Source: Pontixanthobacter rizhaonensis
Lineage (GTDB): Bacteria; Pseudomonadota; Alphaproteobacteria; Sphingomonadales; Sphingomonadaceae
Assembly (NCBI RefSeq): GCF_012972675.1
Contig: NZ_JABCRE010000003.1
Span: 186,001 to 250,000, forward strand
Reading direction: 5' to 3'
Length of the DNA: 64,000 bases
The notes beneath the pieces were generated by a model, which saw only the letters and a program-made list of their open reading frames with translations, did no database searches and was not told the DNA's origin. The position numbers were made by a program, and so were the translations under genes. Position 1 is the stretch's first letter; the number at the start of each line of letters is the position of its first letter. Positions 51,858-60,070 of the stretch are shown piece by piece.

Positions 51858-52667
51858 CTATTGCCCCGATGGATCGACGAAGTTTCCTGCGCCGATATTT
51901 GCGTTTACCACGCCGCCATCAATAGGGATTGTCGTGCCGACTACGTAATCGCCCGCACGGCTGAGCAGGTAAATCGCGCCTGCCGCCATATCTTCCGTCA
52001 CACCGACACGGCGCGACGGGATACTGCGCTTGACCAGTTCTTCCTGATCGCGCGCGGCCTTGTTCATTTCACTGGGGAATGCGCCGGGGCCGATGCCGTT
52101 GACGATGATATTATCGCCCACCAGCTCCGCTGCCATCCGGCGGGTCAAGTGGATAAGACCCGCTTTGGATGCTTGATAGGGATAGGTTGGCCAAGGGTTG
52201 CTCTTCATCCCGTCAATGCTGGCGATCATCAGCACTTTGGCAGGCCGCTCGGGCGTGCCAGCAGCCTTCAAAAGACCATGCAGTTTTTGGGTCAGGAAGA
52301 ACGGTGTTTTGACGTTCAAATCCATTGTCCGGTCCCAACCCGCTTCGGAGAAATCCTTAAACGGTTCGCCCCATGCAGCACCGGCATTGTTGACCAGCAG
52401 ATCAAGCTTATCCTCGCGCGCTGCCAGATCATCTGCCAGTTGCTGGATACCGTCCAATTGCGACAGATCGCCCGTCATGCCGATCACTTTATCGCCGAGC
52501 TCAGCGGCGGTGGCATCGACTTGTTCTTTCTTACGCGCGACGATGTACACTTTCGCGCAGCCCGCCTCCAACAAACCTTCGACAATCATTTTGCCGATGC
52601 CGCGTGAGCCGCCCGTTACCAGAGCCACTTTGCCTTCCAGGCCGAACAGATCTTTCAAATTCATCAT
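51858..52667 (-). CDS. Short-chain dehydrogenase/reductase (classical)
   Basis: 269 residues with all classical SDR sites: TGGSRGIG near residue 18, NNAGAAWG near 93, serine in LMIASIDG, and YQASKAG near 164 giving Tyr and Lys, then NGIGPGAFPSEM. It should interconvert an alcohol and ketone with NAD(P)H, probably an acyl-CoA or terpenoid intermediate. GGAG lies eight bases before the ATG. It is the last gene of the run with two acyl-CoA dehydrogenases. Confidence 0.93.
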   Translation of the reverse strand: MMNLKDLFGLEGKVALVTGGSRGIGKMIVEGLLEAGCAKVYIVARKKEQVDATAAELGDKVIGMTGDLSQLDGIQQLADDLAAREDKLDLLVNNAGAAWGEPFKDFSEAGWDRTMDLNVKTPFFLTQKLHGLLKAAGTPERPAKVLMIASIDGMKSNPWPTYPYQASKAGLIHLTRRMAAELVGDNIIVNGIGPGAFPSEMNKAARDQEELVKRSIPSRRVGVTEDMAAGAIYLLSRAGDYVVGTTIPIDGGVVNANIGAGNFVDPSGQ

Positions 52668-52679
52668 AGTCAGCGCTCC

Positions 52680-53819
52680 TTAGTAACCGCTCATCTGGGC
52701 GACACGGTCTGCGTGGTAATACGCATCACCGAGAAATTCCTGCAAAGCCCGATCACGTTTCATGAACAGGCCGATATCATATTCATCCGTCATGCCGATG
52801 CCGCCATGCATCTGCACGCCTTCTTTCACCGCAAGACCAGCGGCCTTGGCCACTTTCGCTTTGGCAACCGACACCATCAAATCGGCTTTCTCGCTATCAG
52901 CATCCAGCAGCTGGCCCGCCTTGATTGTGACCGCACGGGCAATCTCGACCTCGGAATATAGATGCGCGGCGCGGTGTTGGAGCGCTTGAAACTCCCCGAT
53001 AAGCTTGCCGAATTGCTTGCGCTGCTTGAGGTAATCAATGGTCATATCCATCGCGCCGCCGGCTACGCCGCAGCCTTCCGCCGCTGCGCCGATGCGGCCA
53101 GCATTGAGCACTTTGTTGAGGATGTCCCGCCCGCCATCGACTTCGCCGATAACCGCATCACCATCCAGTTCGACGCCGTTCATTTTCATATGCGTTGCGA
53201 CTGAACTATCAACCAGTTTGACAGCGTCTTGATCCAATCCTGCCGCGTCTTTCGGAACCGCGAACAGTGTGATGCCATCATTATCATCATCATTGCCCGA
53301 TGTGCGCGCGGCGACGATGATCATGTCGGCGCTCGCCCCGTGAATAACAAAGTCTTTCTGGCCGGACAGTTTGAAACCGTTGCCTGATTTTTCAGCCTTG
53401 GTGCTGATCCGCTCCGGACGGTGCTTGCCGCCTTCATCGATGCCAATGGCAAACACGCTTTCACCCGACAGCAAGCCCGGCAGATAGCGCCCTTTAAGGT
53501 CTGCACTGGCATGGTTGAGCGCGGTTGCCGCCAGAACCGAGCTTGTCAGGAAAGGGGACGGTGTCAGATTGCGGCCGATCTGTTCCAGAACAATGCCGGC
53601 TTCGACATTGCCCATGCCCATACCGCCATCATCTTCACCCACCAATATGCCGGTAAAGCCCATTTCGGCGAACTGCTTCCACAGATCATGGCCAAAGCCG
53701 TCTTTACACCCGGTGTCGCGCCAATGGCGCAGCTGTTTCTTGATCGAGCCTTCTTCGGCCATGAATTGCGCAGCGGTGTCGGCCAGCATGGCCTGATCTT
53801 CATTGTGATACAGTGGCAT
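52680..53819 (-). CDS. Acyl-CoA dehydrogenase, possible beta subunit of a heteromeric pair
   Basis: 379 residues with the ACAD fold (GFTGILVGEDDGGMGMGNVEAGIVLEQIG, SGQKDFVIHGASADMIIVAART, QMHGGIGMTDEYDIGLFMKRDRALQEFLGDAYYHADRVA). The C-terminal block has no glutamate-glycine-threonine segment of the usual active site. In Actinobacteria, sterol side chain acyl-CoA dehydrogenases are alpha2beta2 pairs in which one subunit lacks the base; this gene and the next (three bases apart) have that look. It probably forms one enzyme with its neighbour. Confidence 0.85.
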   Translation of the reverse strand: MPLYHNEDQAMLADTAAQFMAEEGSIKKQLRHWRDTGCKDGFGHDLWKQFAEMGFTGILVGEDDGGMGMGNVEAGIVLEQIGRNLTPSPFLTSSVLAATALNHASADLKGRYLPGLLSGESVFAIGIDEGGKHRPERISTKAEKSGNGFKLSGQKDFVIHGASADMIIVAARTSGNDDDNDGITLFAVPKDAAGLDQDAVKLVDSSVATHMKMNGVELDGDAVIGEVDGGRDILNKVLNAGRIGAAAEGCGVAGGAMDMTIDYLKQRKQFGKLIGEFQALQHRAAHLYSEVEIARAVTIKAGQLLDADSEKADLMVSVAKAKVAKAAGLAVKEGVQMHGGIGMTDEYDIGLFMKRDRALQEFLGDAYYHADRVAQMSGY

Positions 53820-53822
53820 TGA

Positions 53823-55016
53823 TCAGGCTCCTGGCAGATCGAGGATACGTTTGGAAACGACGTTCAGCATCACTTCGCTGGTACCGCCTTCGATTGAATT
53901 CGCCTTGGTCCGCAGCCAATTGCGTGATGGCTTGCCCCCGCTGGTCTCGTCGCTTTCCCATTCAAGGCTACGCGATCCGCCAGCCGACATCATCAATTCA
54001 TGGCGGCGTTTGTTCAATTCGGTGCCGACATATTTCATCATGTTCGGTTGAGCAGGATGGCCTTTACCAGCCTTCATCTCGTCCATGAATTTCTCGCCCA
54101 TCGCAGTGAAGGAAAGCGCATCAACATCGAACATCGCGAGCTCTGCGCGAAGGCATGGATCAATACTGTCGCCGTCTTTGCCCGCGCGGCGGTTCAGCGC
54201 CGAGCCAATCGCAGCCGTACCTTCACCCCCGCCCATTCCGGAAATCATCTCACGCTCATGACCAAGCAGATACTTAGCGACATCCCAGCCACGATTGATT
54301 TCACCGACGAATCCAGGGCAATCATCACCATAGGATTTCGGCACTTCGACACCGTCAAAAAATGTCTCGCAGAACGGGCTGCTCCCGCTGATCAGCAAAA
54401 TCGGCTTAGTCGTGACGCCTTGGCTTTCCATGTCGAACAACATGAATGTGATGCCCTGATATTTGTCCGCCTTATCAGTGCGCACTAGGCAGAAAATCCA
54501 GTCTGCATGGTTGGCATAAGACGTCCAGATCTTTTGACCGCTCACTTCCCAATGATCGCCTTTATCTTCGCCGAACGTCTGCATGGACACCAGATCGCTG
54601 CCCGAACCGGGCTCCGAATAACCTTGGCACCAGCGGATTTCGCCGCGGGCAATCTCATTAAGAAAACGCTGCTTCTGCCCTTCGGTACCAAATTTCAGGA
54701 GCGCCGGGCCTAGCATCCAAATCCCGAAGCTCGACAATGGCGGACGCGCATTGATTGCAGCCATTTCCTGGCGCAGGATTTTTGCCTCAGCCGCGCTCAG
54801 CCCCGCGCCGCCATATTCCTTCGGCCAAGCCGGTACGGTGTAGCCCTTCGCCACACACGCCTCGAACCACGCCTTTTGCGCATCGTTCTTGAAGGTAGCT
54901 TTCCGGCCGCCCCAATAGATATCGCTTTCATCACGAGCGGGCTCGCGCATTTCAGCTGGGCAATTCGCCTCCAGCCAAGCACGTGTTTCGGTGCGAAAAT
55001 TATCCAGATCAGCCAT
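53823..55016 (-). CDS. Acyl-CoA dehydrogenase, possible alpha subunit of a heteromeric pair
   Basis: 397 residues from the ATG at 55016, with GAGAGG upstream. Motifs: GGAGLSAAEAKILRQEMAA, CQGYSEPGSGSDLVSMQT (middle domain), and C-terminal NSIEGGTSEVMLNVVSKRILDLP, which retains a candidate catalytic glutamate absent from the partner. It is the first gene of the minus-strand run that continues with the partner dehydrogenase and SDR. The substrate may be a bulky or branched acyl-CoA. Confidence 0.88.
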   Translation of the reverse strand: MADLDNFRTETRAWLEANCPAEMREPARDESDIYWGGRKATFKNDAQKAWFEACVAKGYTVPAWPKEYGGAGLSAAEAKILRQEMAAINARPPLSSFGIWMLGPALLKFGTEGQKQRFLNEIARGEIRWCQGYSEPGSGSDLVSMQTFGEDKGDHWEVSGQKIWTSYANHADWIFCLVRTDKADKYQGITFMLFDMESQGVTTKPILLISGSSPFCETFFDGVEVPKSYGDDCPGFVGEINRGWDVAKYLLGHEREMISGMGGGEGTAAIGSALNRRAGKDGDSIDPCLRAELAMFDVDALSFTAMGEKFMDEMKAGKGHPAQPNMMKYVGTELNKRRHELMMSAGGSRSLEWESDETSGGKPSRNWLRTKANSIEGGTSEVMLNVVSKRILDLPGA

Positions 55017-55070
55017 GTCTTTCCTCTCGACCAAATATACAGGGTTCCAAGAACCCTTGTCAGTTGCCGT

Positions 55071-55149
55071 TTACGTTAAGGGCAAAATGCAACATCATGC
55101 AACCGTATGCGGAATCAAAATATTCCAGCCTCAGAATGCCGTAACGTAA
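55071..55149. promoter_or_regulatory. Inverted TTACGTTA/TAACGTAA motifs in divergent promoter
   Basis: TTACGTTAA lies at 55071-55079 and TAACGTAA at 55142-55149; the cores are reverse complements. Both are embedded in similar surroundings (GCCGTTTACGTTAAGGGC and the mirror GCCTTACGTTACGGC). A looser CGTAAGTTAG follows at 55182-55191. They sit between the dehydrogenase run and the SDR/MFS run, so could be operator sites; the sequence resembles LiuR-type sites of branched-chain catabolism. No MerR- or TetR-type regulator is near in this window. Confidence 0.4.
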
Positions 55150-55219
55150 GGCAAACAAGCGTTGACGCATCCACTGCCTGCCGTAAGTTAGTGGCATAAA
55201 AAAACTAATGGAGAGGTTG

Positions 55220-56065
55220 ATGCGATTCTCAGGGAAGACCGCAGTAGTCACTGGCGCAGCGTCGGGGATTGGCAAAGCATCAGTTCTGTTGCTGGCATCC
55301 GAAGGGGCGACGGTTTACGCCGCTGACATCGATGAAGATGGCGGGGCTGAATTGGCGTCCCAATCCAATGGTGCGATTGTCTTCCAGCGATGCGATGTAA
55401 CCTCCACCGAGGATATCAAAGCACTGATGGACCGGGCAGCTGCCGACACTGGCGGGATCGATATCGTCTTCAACAATGCAGGTGCGGGCGGCGATGGCGC
55501 GCCAATTGACGAAATCGAGCCAGAAGGCTGGGATCGGACCATGGACTTGCTGTTGCGATCGGTCGCGTTCGGTATCCGCTATGCCGTGCCCCATATGATC
55601 GGGCGGGCCGGCGCATCCATTATCAACACATCCAGCGTCGCCGCGGTCGGTCCAGGATATTCCCCCAATGCCTATGCCGTGGCAAAAGCTGGCGTCTTGC
55701 ATCTGACGAAAATGTCGGCAGCGGATCTGGCCAAACATCAAATACGGGTCAACGCGATCCAACCGGGCTTCATCAACACCAACATCTTCACGTCGACGTT
55801 GGAATTGACTGGCGAACACGCCGAAATGGGCAAAGCGGCTGTTGCCGCGATGTCCGCCGGAGCACAGCCTGTGAACCGCGGCGGTCAATCAGAAGACATT
55901 GCCAATGCGATGGCATTCCTGGCGAGCGAAGAATCGTCATTTGTAAACGGCACATCCATTGTTGTGGATGGCGGCATTACGATAGGCCCGAAATATTCTT
56001 GGGACGCCAATGAACCGGATATGTTCGAAGCCCTGCGCGCTATGGCGGAGCAAATCAAGCAGTGA
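55220..56065 (+). CDS. Short-chain dehydrogenase/reductase
   Basis: 281 residues from the ATG at 55220, preceded by GGAGAGG; an earlier ATG at 55208 lies inside that site. Classical SDR: MRFSGKTAVVTGAASGIGKAS at the start, NNAGAGGDG near residue 81, INTSSVAAVGPGYSPNAYAVAKAG giving Ser, Tyr and Lys, then IQPGFINTNIF. It is the first gene of the plus-strand run with the MFS transporter and the ACAD/kinase pair, so probably oxidises an alcohol group of the imported substrate. Confidence 0.93.
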   Translation: MRFSGKTAVVTGAASGIGKASVLLLASEGATVYAADIDEDGGAELASQSNGAIVFQRCDVTSTEDIKALMDRAAADTGGIDIVFNNAGAGGDGAPIDEIEPEGWDRTMDLLLRSVAFGIRYAVPHMIGRAGASIINTSSVAAVGPGYSPNAYAVAKAGVLHLTKMSAADLAKHQIRVNAIQPGFINTNIFTSTLELTGEHAEMGKAAVAAMSAGAQPVNRGGQSEDIANAMAFLASEESSFVNGTSIVVDGGITIGPKYSWDANEPDMFEALRAMAEQIKQ

Positions 56066-57501
56066 GTATTCCGGCACCGCATAAGCCGTTACCACTCCGG
56101 ATAAAGCTATTTAATGGCTCAGGCTCGGTTGCATTCGGGATCAAAGATAACGGCTTTTCGGTATTTTTGCTTCTCTACTACAATCAGGTTTTGGGTATGG
56201 AGGCGTGGCTGGTCAGCCTCGCACTGGTCATTGCTTTGGTCGTTGACGCCTTTATCGATCCACTGCTCGGCAATCTATCAGACCGCACCTATACGCGATG
56301 GGGCAAACGCCTGCCGTGGTTATATGCTGCACCCATCCCGCTTATGTTGGCTTGGTATATATTGTGGGCACCACCGGTGGATGGCACCCCTAGTTTTTGG
56401 ATGCTCCTTGGCATCGCAATATGCGTAAGGCTGTTGCTGTCAGCCTGTGAAGTTCCATCCATGGCACTCGTCCCGGAACTCACCAAAGACTATGATGAAC
56501 GCACCACGCTGTTTCGGTTCCGCTTCTTATTTGGCTGGACTGGCGGATTGGTAATGCTGTTCCTGACATATCAGGTCTTTCTAGCCGACAGTCTGGTGAG
56601 CCGAGAAGGGTTTGAACAATACGGCCTGTTTGGCGCAGTTGTAATGGGGGCGTTCGTGTTGATCTCTGCCGCCGGGCAGCACAATCACGTAAAGGGCTAC
56701 CCCAAAGACCGGCCCCCGCCATTCGGTCTGAAAATCGCTTTTGCTGAAATCAAAGAAGCATTCTCGGAAAAGGCGTTTCTGATCTTCGCGGCCGGGGCAC
56801 TGGCTGCCTATGTCAGTCAAGGCATGACTTTCGCGTTGTCCAATTACCTGTACTACTTCGTATGGGAATTGAACGAGGCGCAGTTCAAATTTTATCCAAT
56901 CGTCCTGTTCTTCAGCGTTGTTGCCGTATTTGTTGGTCTGGGCGCTTTGCACAAGCGATGGGGCAAGGCCCGTACTGGCGGAATTACGACCTTGGTATCG
57001 ATGACGTTCTGGCTCATCCCATATGGTTTTTACTACATTGGATATTGGCCGGAACTCGGTTCAACGCCATCTGCTATATTGCTGATGAGCTTTATCTTCG
57101 TCAGCAATGCAGCCGGTGTGAGCGCCGTCATATCAGCAACTTCGATGGTCGCCGAAATTGTCGAGGCATTTGAAGAACGCAGTGGCCGGCGCGCCGAAGG
57201 GAGCTTTTACGCAGGCAACTGGCTGGTACAGAAAAGCGCCACGGGTGTGGGCATTATGCTCGCAGGCGGGATGTTATCGCTTTCCGCATTCCCGATCGGA
57301 AGTGCGCCCGGCACCGTCGACCGCGATATAATCTACGCGCTTATCTCAATGTATTGCGTCTTGATTTTCATCTTGGGTCTCGTCTCCGCATTCTGGCTCA
57401 ATCGCTTCCCGATTGATCGGGCTGAGCATGAAGCGCGCGTGGTCGCACTGAATGAAAGAACTCTGATGACCAATGTCGACGACATCTCAGCAAACCCCTA
57501 A
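56062..57501 (+). CDS. MFS_2/GPH-type sugar- or drug-cation symporter
   Basis: 479 residues with about twelve membrane segments. The first cytoplasmic loop carries [18 protein letters not shown], the signature of glycoside-pentoside-hexuronide:cation symporters. The GTG start overlaps the SDR stop by four bases (GTGA), so the two are coupled. In sphingomonads this subfamily often occurs in degradative loci for hydrophobic compounds. Substrate not readable. Confidence 0.87.
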   Translation: MSIPAPHKPLPLRIKLFNGSGSVAFGIKDNGFSVFLLLYYNQVLGMEAWLVSLALVIALVVDAFIDPLLGNLSDRTYTRWGKRLPWLYAAPIPLMLAWYILWAPPVDGTPSFWMLLGIAICVRLLLSACEVPSMALVPELTKDYDERTTLFRFRFLFGWTGGLVMLFLTYQVFLADSLVSREGFEQYGLFGAVVMGAFVLISAAGQHNHVKGYPKDRPPPFGLKIAFAEIKEAFSEKAFLIFAAGALAAYVSQGMTFALSNYLYYFVWELNEAQFKFYPIVLFFSVVAVFVGLGALHKRWGKARTGGITTLVSMTFWLIPYGFYYIGYWPELGSTPSAILLMSFIFVSNAAGVSAVISATSMVAEIVEAFEERSGRRAEGSFYAGNWLVQKSATGVGIMLAGGMLSLSAFPIGSAPGTVDRDIIYALISMYCVLIFILGLVSAFWLNRFPIDRAEHEARVVALNERTLMTNVDDISANP

Positions 57502-57530
57502 ACAATTACCGACTCAGAAAAGGATACCTC

Positions 57531-58820
57531 ATGGATTTTGATCTTAACGAACGGCAGACCCATTGGCGCGACCGCGTTCGCGATTTTATTGAAGCGAACA
57601 TCCGCCCCAATATGCAAACCTACATTGATCAAGACAATGAAGGTGACCGCTGGAAAGTCATCCCGATCATTGAAGAAATGAAGGCAAAGGCCAAAGCGCA
57701 GGGTATCTGGAACCTGTTTATGCCCCCGCAAGGGCAGCTGTCTCACGTTGATGACACTTTTGAATTTGAAGGCCCTGGCCTGACCAACCTCGAATACGCT
57801 CTGTGTGCAGAGGAAATGGGCCGGATCGGCTGGTCAAGTGAAGTGTTCAACTGCTCCGCACCGGATACCGGAAACATGGAAGTGTTCCACCGCTATGGCA
57901 CGCGGGAACAGAAGGACCAATGGCTTGGTAAGTTGATGAACGGCGAGGTTCGCTCTGCCTTCTTGATGACAGAACCGGCCGTTGCATCATCTGATGCGAC
58001 CAACATCGAGACCCGCATTGAGCGCGACGGTGATGAGTATGTCATTAACGGACGCAAATGGTGGTCATCCGGCCTTGGCGACCCGCGCTGCAAGATTTCG
58101 ATTGTGATGGGCAAAACGGATCTGGGCGCGAAACGTCACCAGCAACAATCCATGATCTTGATGCCAAATGACGCGCCCGGCGTGAACATCATCCGCCACT
58201 TGCCTGTGTTCGGCTATGACGACGCCCCGCACGGCCACATGGAAGTGGAAATGAAGGATGTCCGCGTTCCAGCGGCCAACCTTCTGCTTGGTGAAGGACG
58301 CGGGTTCGAGATCGCTCAAGGGCGCCTCGGCCCTGGCCGTATCCATCACTGTATGCGGACAATCGGTGTGGCCGAAGAAGCGTTGGAGAAAATGTGTAAG
58401 CGGCTCCAGTCGCGTGTCGCATTTGGCAAACCGATTTATCAGTTTTCCGTTTGGGAAGAGCGTATTGCCCGCGCCCGGATTGATATTGATATGACCCGTC
58501 TATTGTGCCTCAAGGCAGCGGATATGATGGATAAGGTTGGCAATAAATCAGCCAAAGCCGAAATCGCAATGATCAAGGTTCAAGCCCCGAATATGGCGCT
58601 GAAAATCATTGATGACGCGATTCAGGCCCATGGCGGCGGCGGCGTATCAAGCGACTTCGGATTGGCCAGTGCTTACGCCCATCAGCGCACCTTGCGCCTC
58701 GCCGACGGTCCCGATGAAGTCCACGCACGTTCCATCGCGCGGATGGAATTCGCAAAGCACGCCGCTGTGCCAAGCGAAACAGATGCGTTGAGCTCAGGCG
58801 ATATGGGCGCGACGCGCTAA
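57531..58820 (+). CDS. ACAD10/11-like acyl-CoA dehydrogenase
   Basis: 429 residues, matching the dehydrogenase half of ACAD10/ACAD11: [52 protein letters not shown] (about 85-125), [55 protein letters not shown], then [34 protein letters not shown]. In animals this domain is fused to a kinase that acts on 4-hydroxyacyl-CoA; here the kinase is a separate gene downstream. AAAGGATACCTC precedes the ATG. Confidence 0.93.
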   Translation: MDFDLNERQTHWRDRVRDFIEANIRPNMQTYIDQDNEGDRWKVIPIIEEMKAKAKAQGIWNLFMPPQGQLSHVDDTFEFEGPGLTNLEYALCAEEMGRIGWSSEVFNCSAPDTGNMEVFHRYGTREQKDQWLGKLMNGEVRSAFLMTEPAVASSDATNIETRIERDGDEYVINGRKWWSSGLGDPRCKISIVMGKTDLGAKRHQQQSMILMPNDAPGVNIIRHLPVFGYDDAPHGHMEVEMKDVRVPAANLLLGEGRGFEIAQGRLGPGRIHHCMRTIGVAEEALEKMCKRLQSRVAFGKPIYQFSVWEERIARARIDIDMTRLLCLKAADMMDKVGNKSAKAEIAMIKVQAPNMALKIIDDAIQAHGGGGVSSDFGLASAYAHQRTLRLADGPDEVHARSIARMEFAKHAAVPSETDALSSGDMGATR

Positions 58821-58828
58821 TCTAAATG

Positions 58829-58861
58829 TTCTCTCCGGCATCTGGTCGATGCCGGAGAGAA
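58829..58861. repeat. Perfect 14-base-pair hairpin after the ACAD gene
   Basis: TTCTCTCCGGCATC (58829-58842) pairs fully with GATGCCGGAGAGAA (58848-58861) around a five-base loop. It lies between the dehydrogenase and kinase genes, nine bases after the former's stop. There is no T-run, so it is more likely an mRNA-stabilising or attenuating structure than a Rho-independent terminator. Confidence 0.7.
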
Positions 58862-58972
58862 ATCTGCTGGATCAGGACATTGGCGCGAGCCTTGGTTCTG
58901 AAACGGCGGTAAGACTACTGTTTACTGGAAATATCGCGTGCCCGGTAATGGCACTCGGCTAAGGGCGTATTG

Positions 58973-60031
58973 ATGGACTACGAAAAAGAGATGGTCGGCA
59001 CTGTCGATGTGCCAGATGCAGACAAGTTGGATGAGGCCAAGCTAACCGACTGGATGGCGGCCAATGTCGAGGGTTTTGCTGGTCCGATCAAAATGACCAA
59101 GTTTAAGGGCGGGCAATCCAATCCAACCTACCGGATCGATACGCCCTCCACGTCCTATGTCTTGCGGCGCCAGCCTTTCGGTAAATTGTTGCCAAGCGCG
59201 CACGCTGTCGACCGTGAATATAAAGCCATGGCCGCATTGGAGCCGACAGGCTTCCCTGTCCCAAAGGCTTATGGCCTATCCGAAGATAAAGATGTTGTGG
59301 GTTCAATGTTCTTCATTATGAGCATGGCCGATGGACGCAGCCTGTGGGACGGGGCCTTGCCTGCTTCGGACAATGCAGAGCGGACCAAAATTTATAACGC
59401 CATGATCGATACCATGGCCGATCTTCATAAGGCAGACGTATCTGCCATTGGCATGGATGACTTTGGCAAGCCGACCGACTATTGCGCGCGCCAAATTTCC
59501 CGCTGGTCGAAGCAATATAAGCTGTCGGAAACAGAGGTGATCCCTGAAATGGACGAGCTGATCGAATGGCTGCCAACGACCATTCCGACCCAGCACGCCA
59601 GCAGTATTGTTCACGGTGACTACCGGCTCGACAATATGATTTTTCACAAAACAGAACCGCGCGTCATCGCCGTTCTGGATTGGGAGCTTTCAACGCTCGG
59701 CGATCCGATTGGCGATTTTAGCTACCTGATGCTCAATTGGATCACCCCGGTTGATGGCCGTGCAGGCATAGGCGGACTGGATTTGAAAGCCCTGGGCATT
59801 CCAACAGTGGAAGAAGCGACCGAAAGATATGTTGCGCGCACCGGCTATCCCGTGCCGCCGATGGATTGGTACTTCTCCTATAATCTGTTCCGCCTGGCTG
59901 GCATTATTCAGGGTATCAAGAAACGGGTGATCGATGGTACTGCGTCCAGTGCCCACGCCAAAAAGATGTCTGACCGCGTATTGCCGCTGGTGCAGCGCGC
60001 GCATCACTTTGCCAAACAGGCCGGCATGTGA
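58973..60031 (+). CDS. ACAD10/11-like phosphotransferase (APH fold)
   Basis: 352 residues from the ATG at 58973, with AAGGG upstream. Motifs of the kinase half of ACAD10/11: KFKGGQSNPTYRIDTPSTSYVLRRQPFGKLLPSAHAVDREYKAMAAL (ATP loop and Lys), SIVHGDYRLDNMIFHKTEPRVIAVLDWELSTLGDPIGDFSYLMLNW (catalytic HGDYRLDN and metal DWELSTLGDP, about 215-260). It probably phosphorylates a hydroxyacyl-CoA so that the dehydrogenase neighbour can remove the phosphate and give an enoyl-CoA, as LvaA/LvaC do for levulinate in Pseudomonas. Confidence 0.9.
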   Translation: MDYEKEMVGTVDVPDADKLDEAKLTDWMAANVEGFAGPIKMTKFKGGQSNPTYRIDTPSTSYVLRRQPFGKLLPSAHAVDREYKAMAALEPTGFPVPKAYGLSEDKDVVGSMFFIMSMADGRSLWDGALPASDNAERTKIYNAMIDTMADLHKADVSAIGMDDFGKPTDYCARQISRWSKQYKLSETEVIPEMDELIEWLPTTIPTQHASSIVHGDYRLDNMIFHKTEPRVIAVLDWELSTLGDPIGDFSYLMLNWITPVDGRAGIGGLDLKALGIPTVEEATERYVARTGYPVPPMDWYFSYNLFRLAGIIQGIKKRVIDGTASSAHAKKMSDRVLPLVQRAHHFAKQAGM

Positions 60032-60034
60032 CCA

Positions 60035-60070
60035 AAGGCCGAGCTTCGACTGGCCGCGAAGCTCAGCCTT
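60035..60070. terminator. Bidirectional hairpin between kinase and protease genes
   Basis: AAGGC-c-GAGCTTCG (60035-60048) pairs with CGAAGCTC-a-GCCTT (60057-60070), leaving one internal mismatch. It starts four bases after the kinase stop and ends directly before the stop of the minus-strand protease gene, so it can end both. T-runs are short. Confidence 0.6.
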
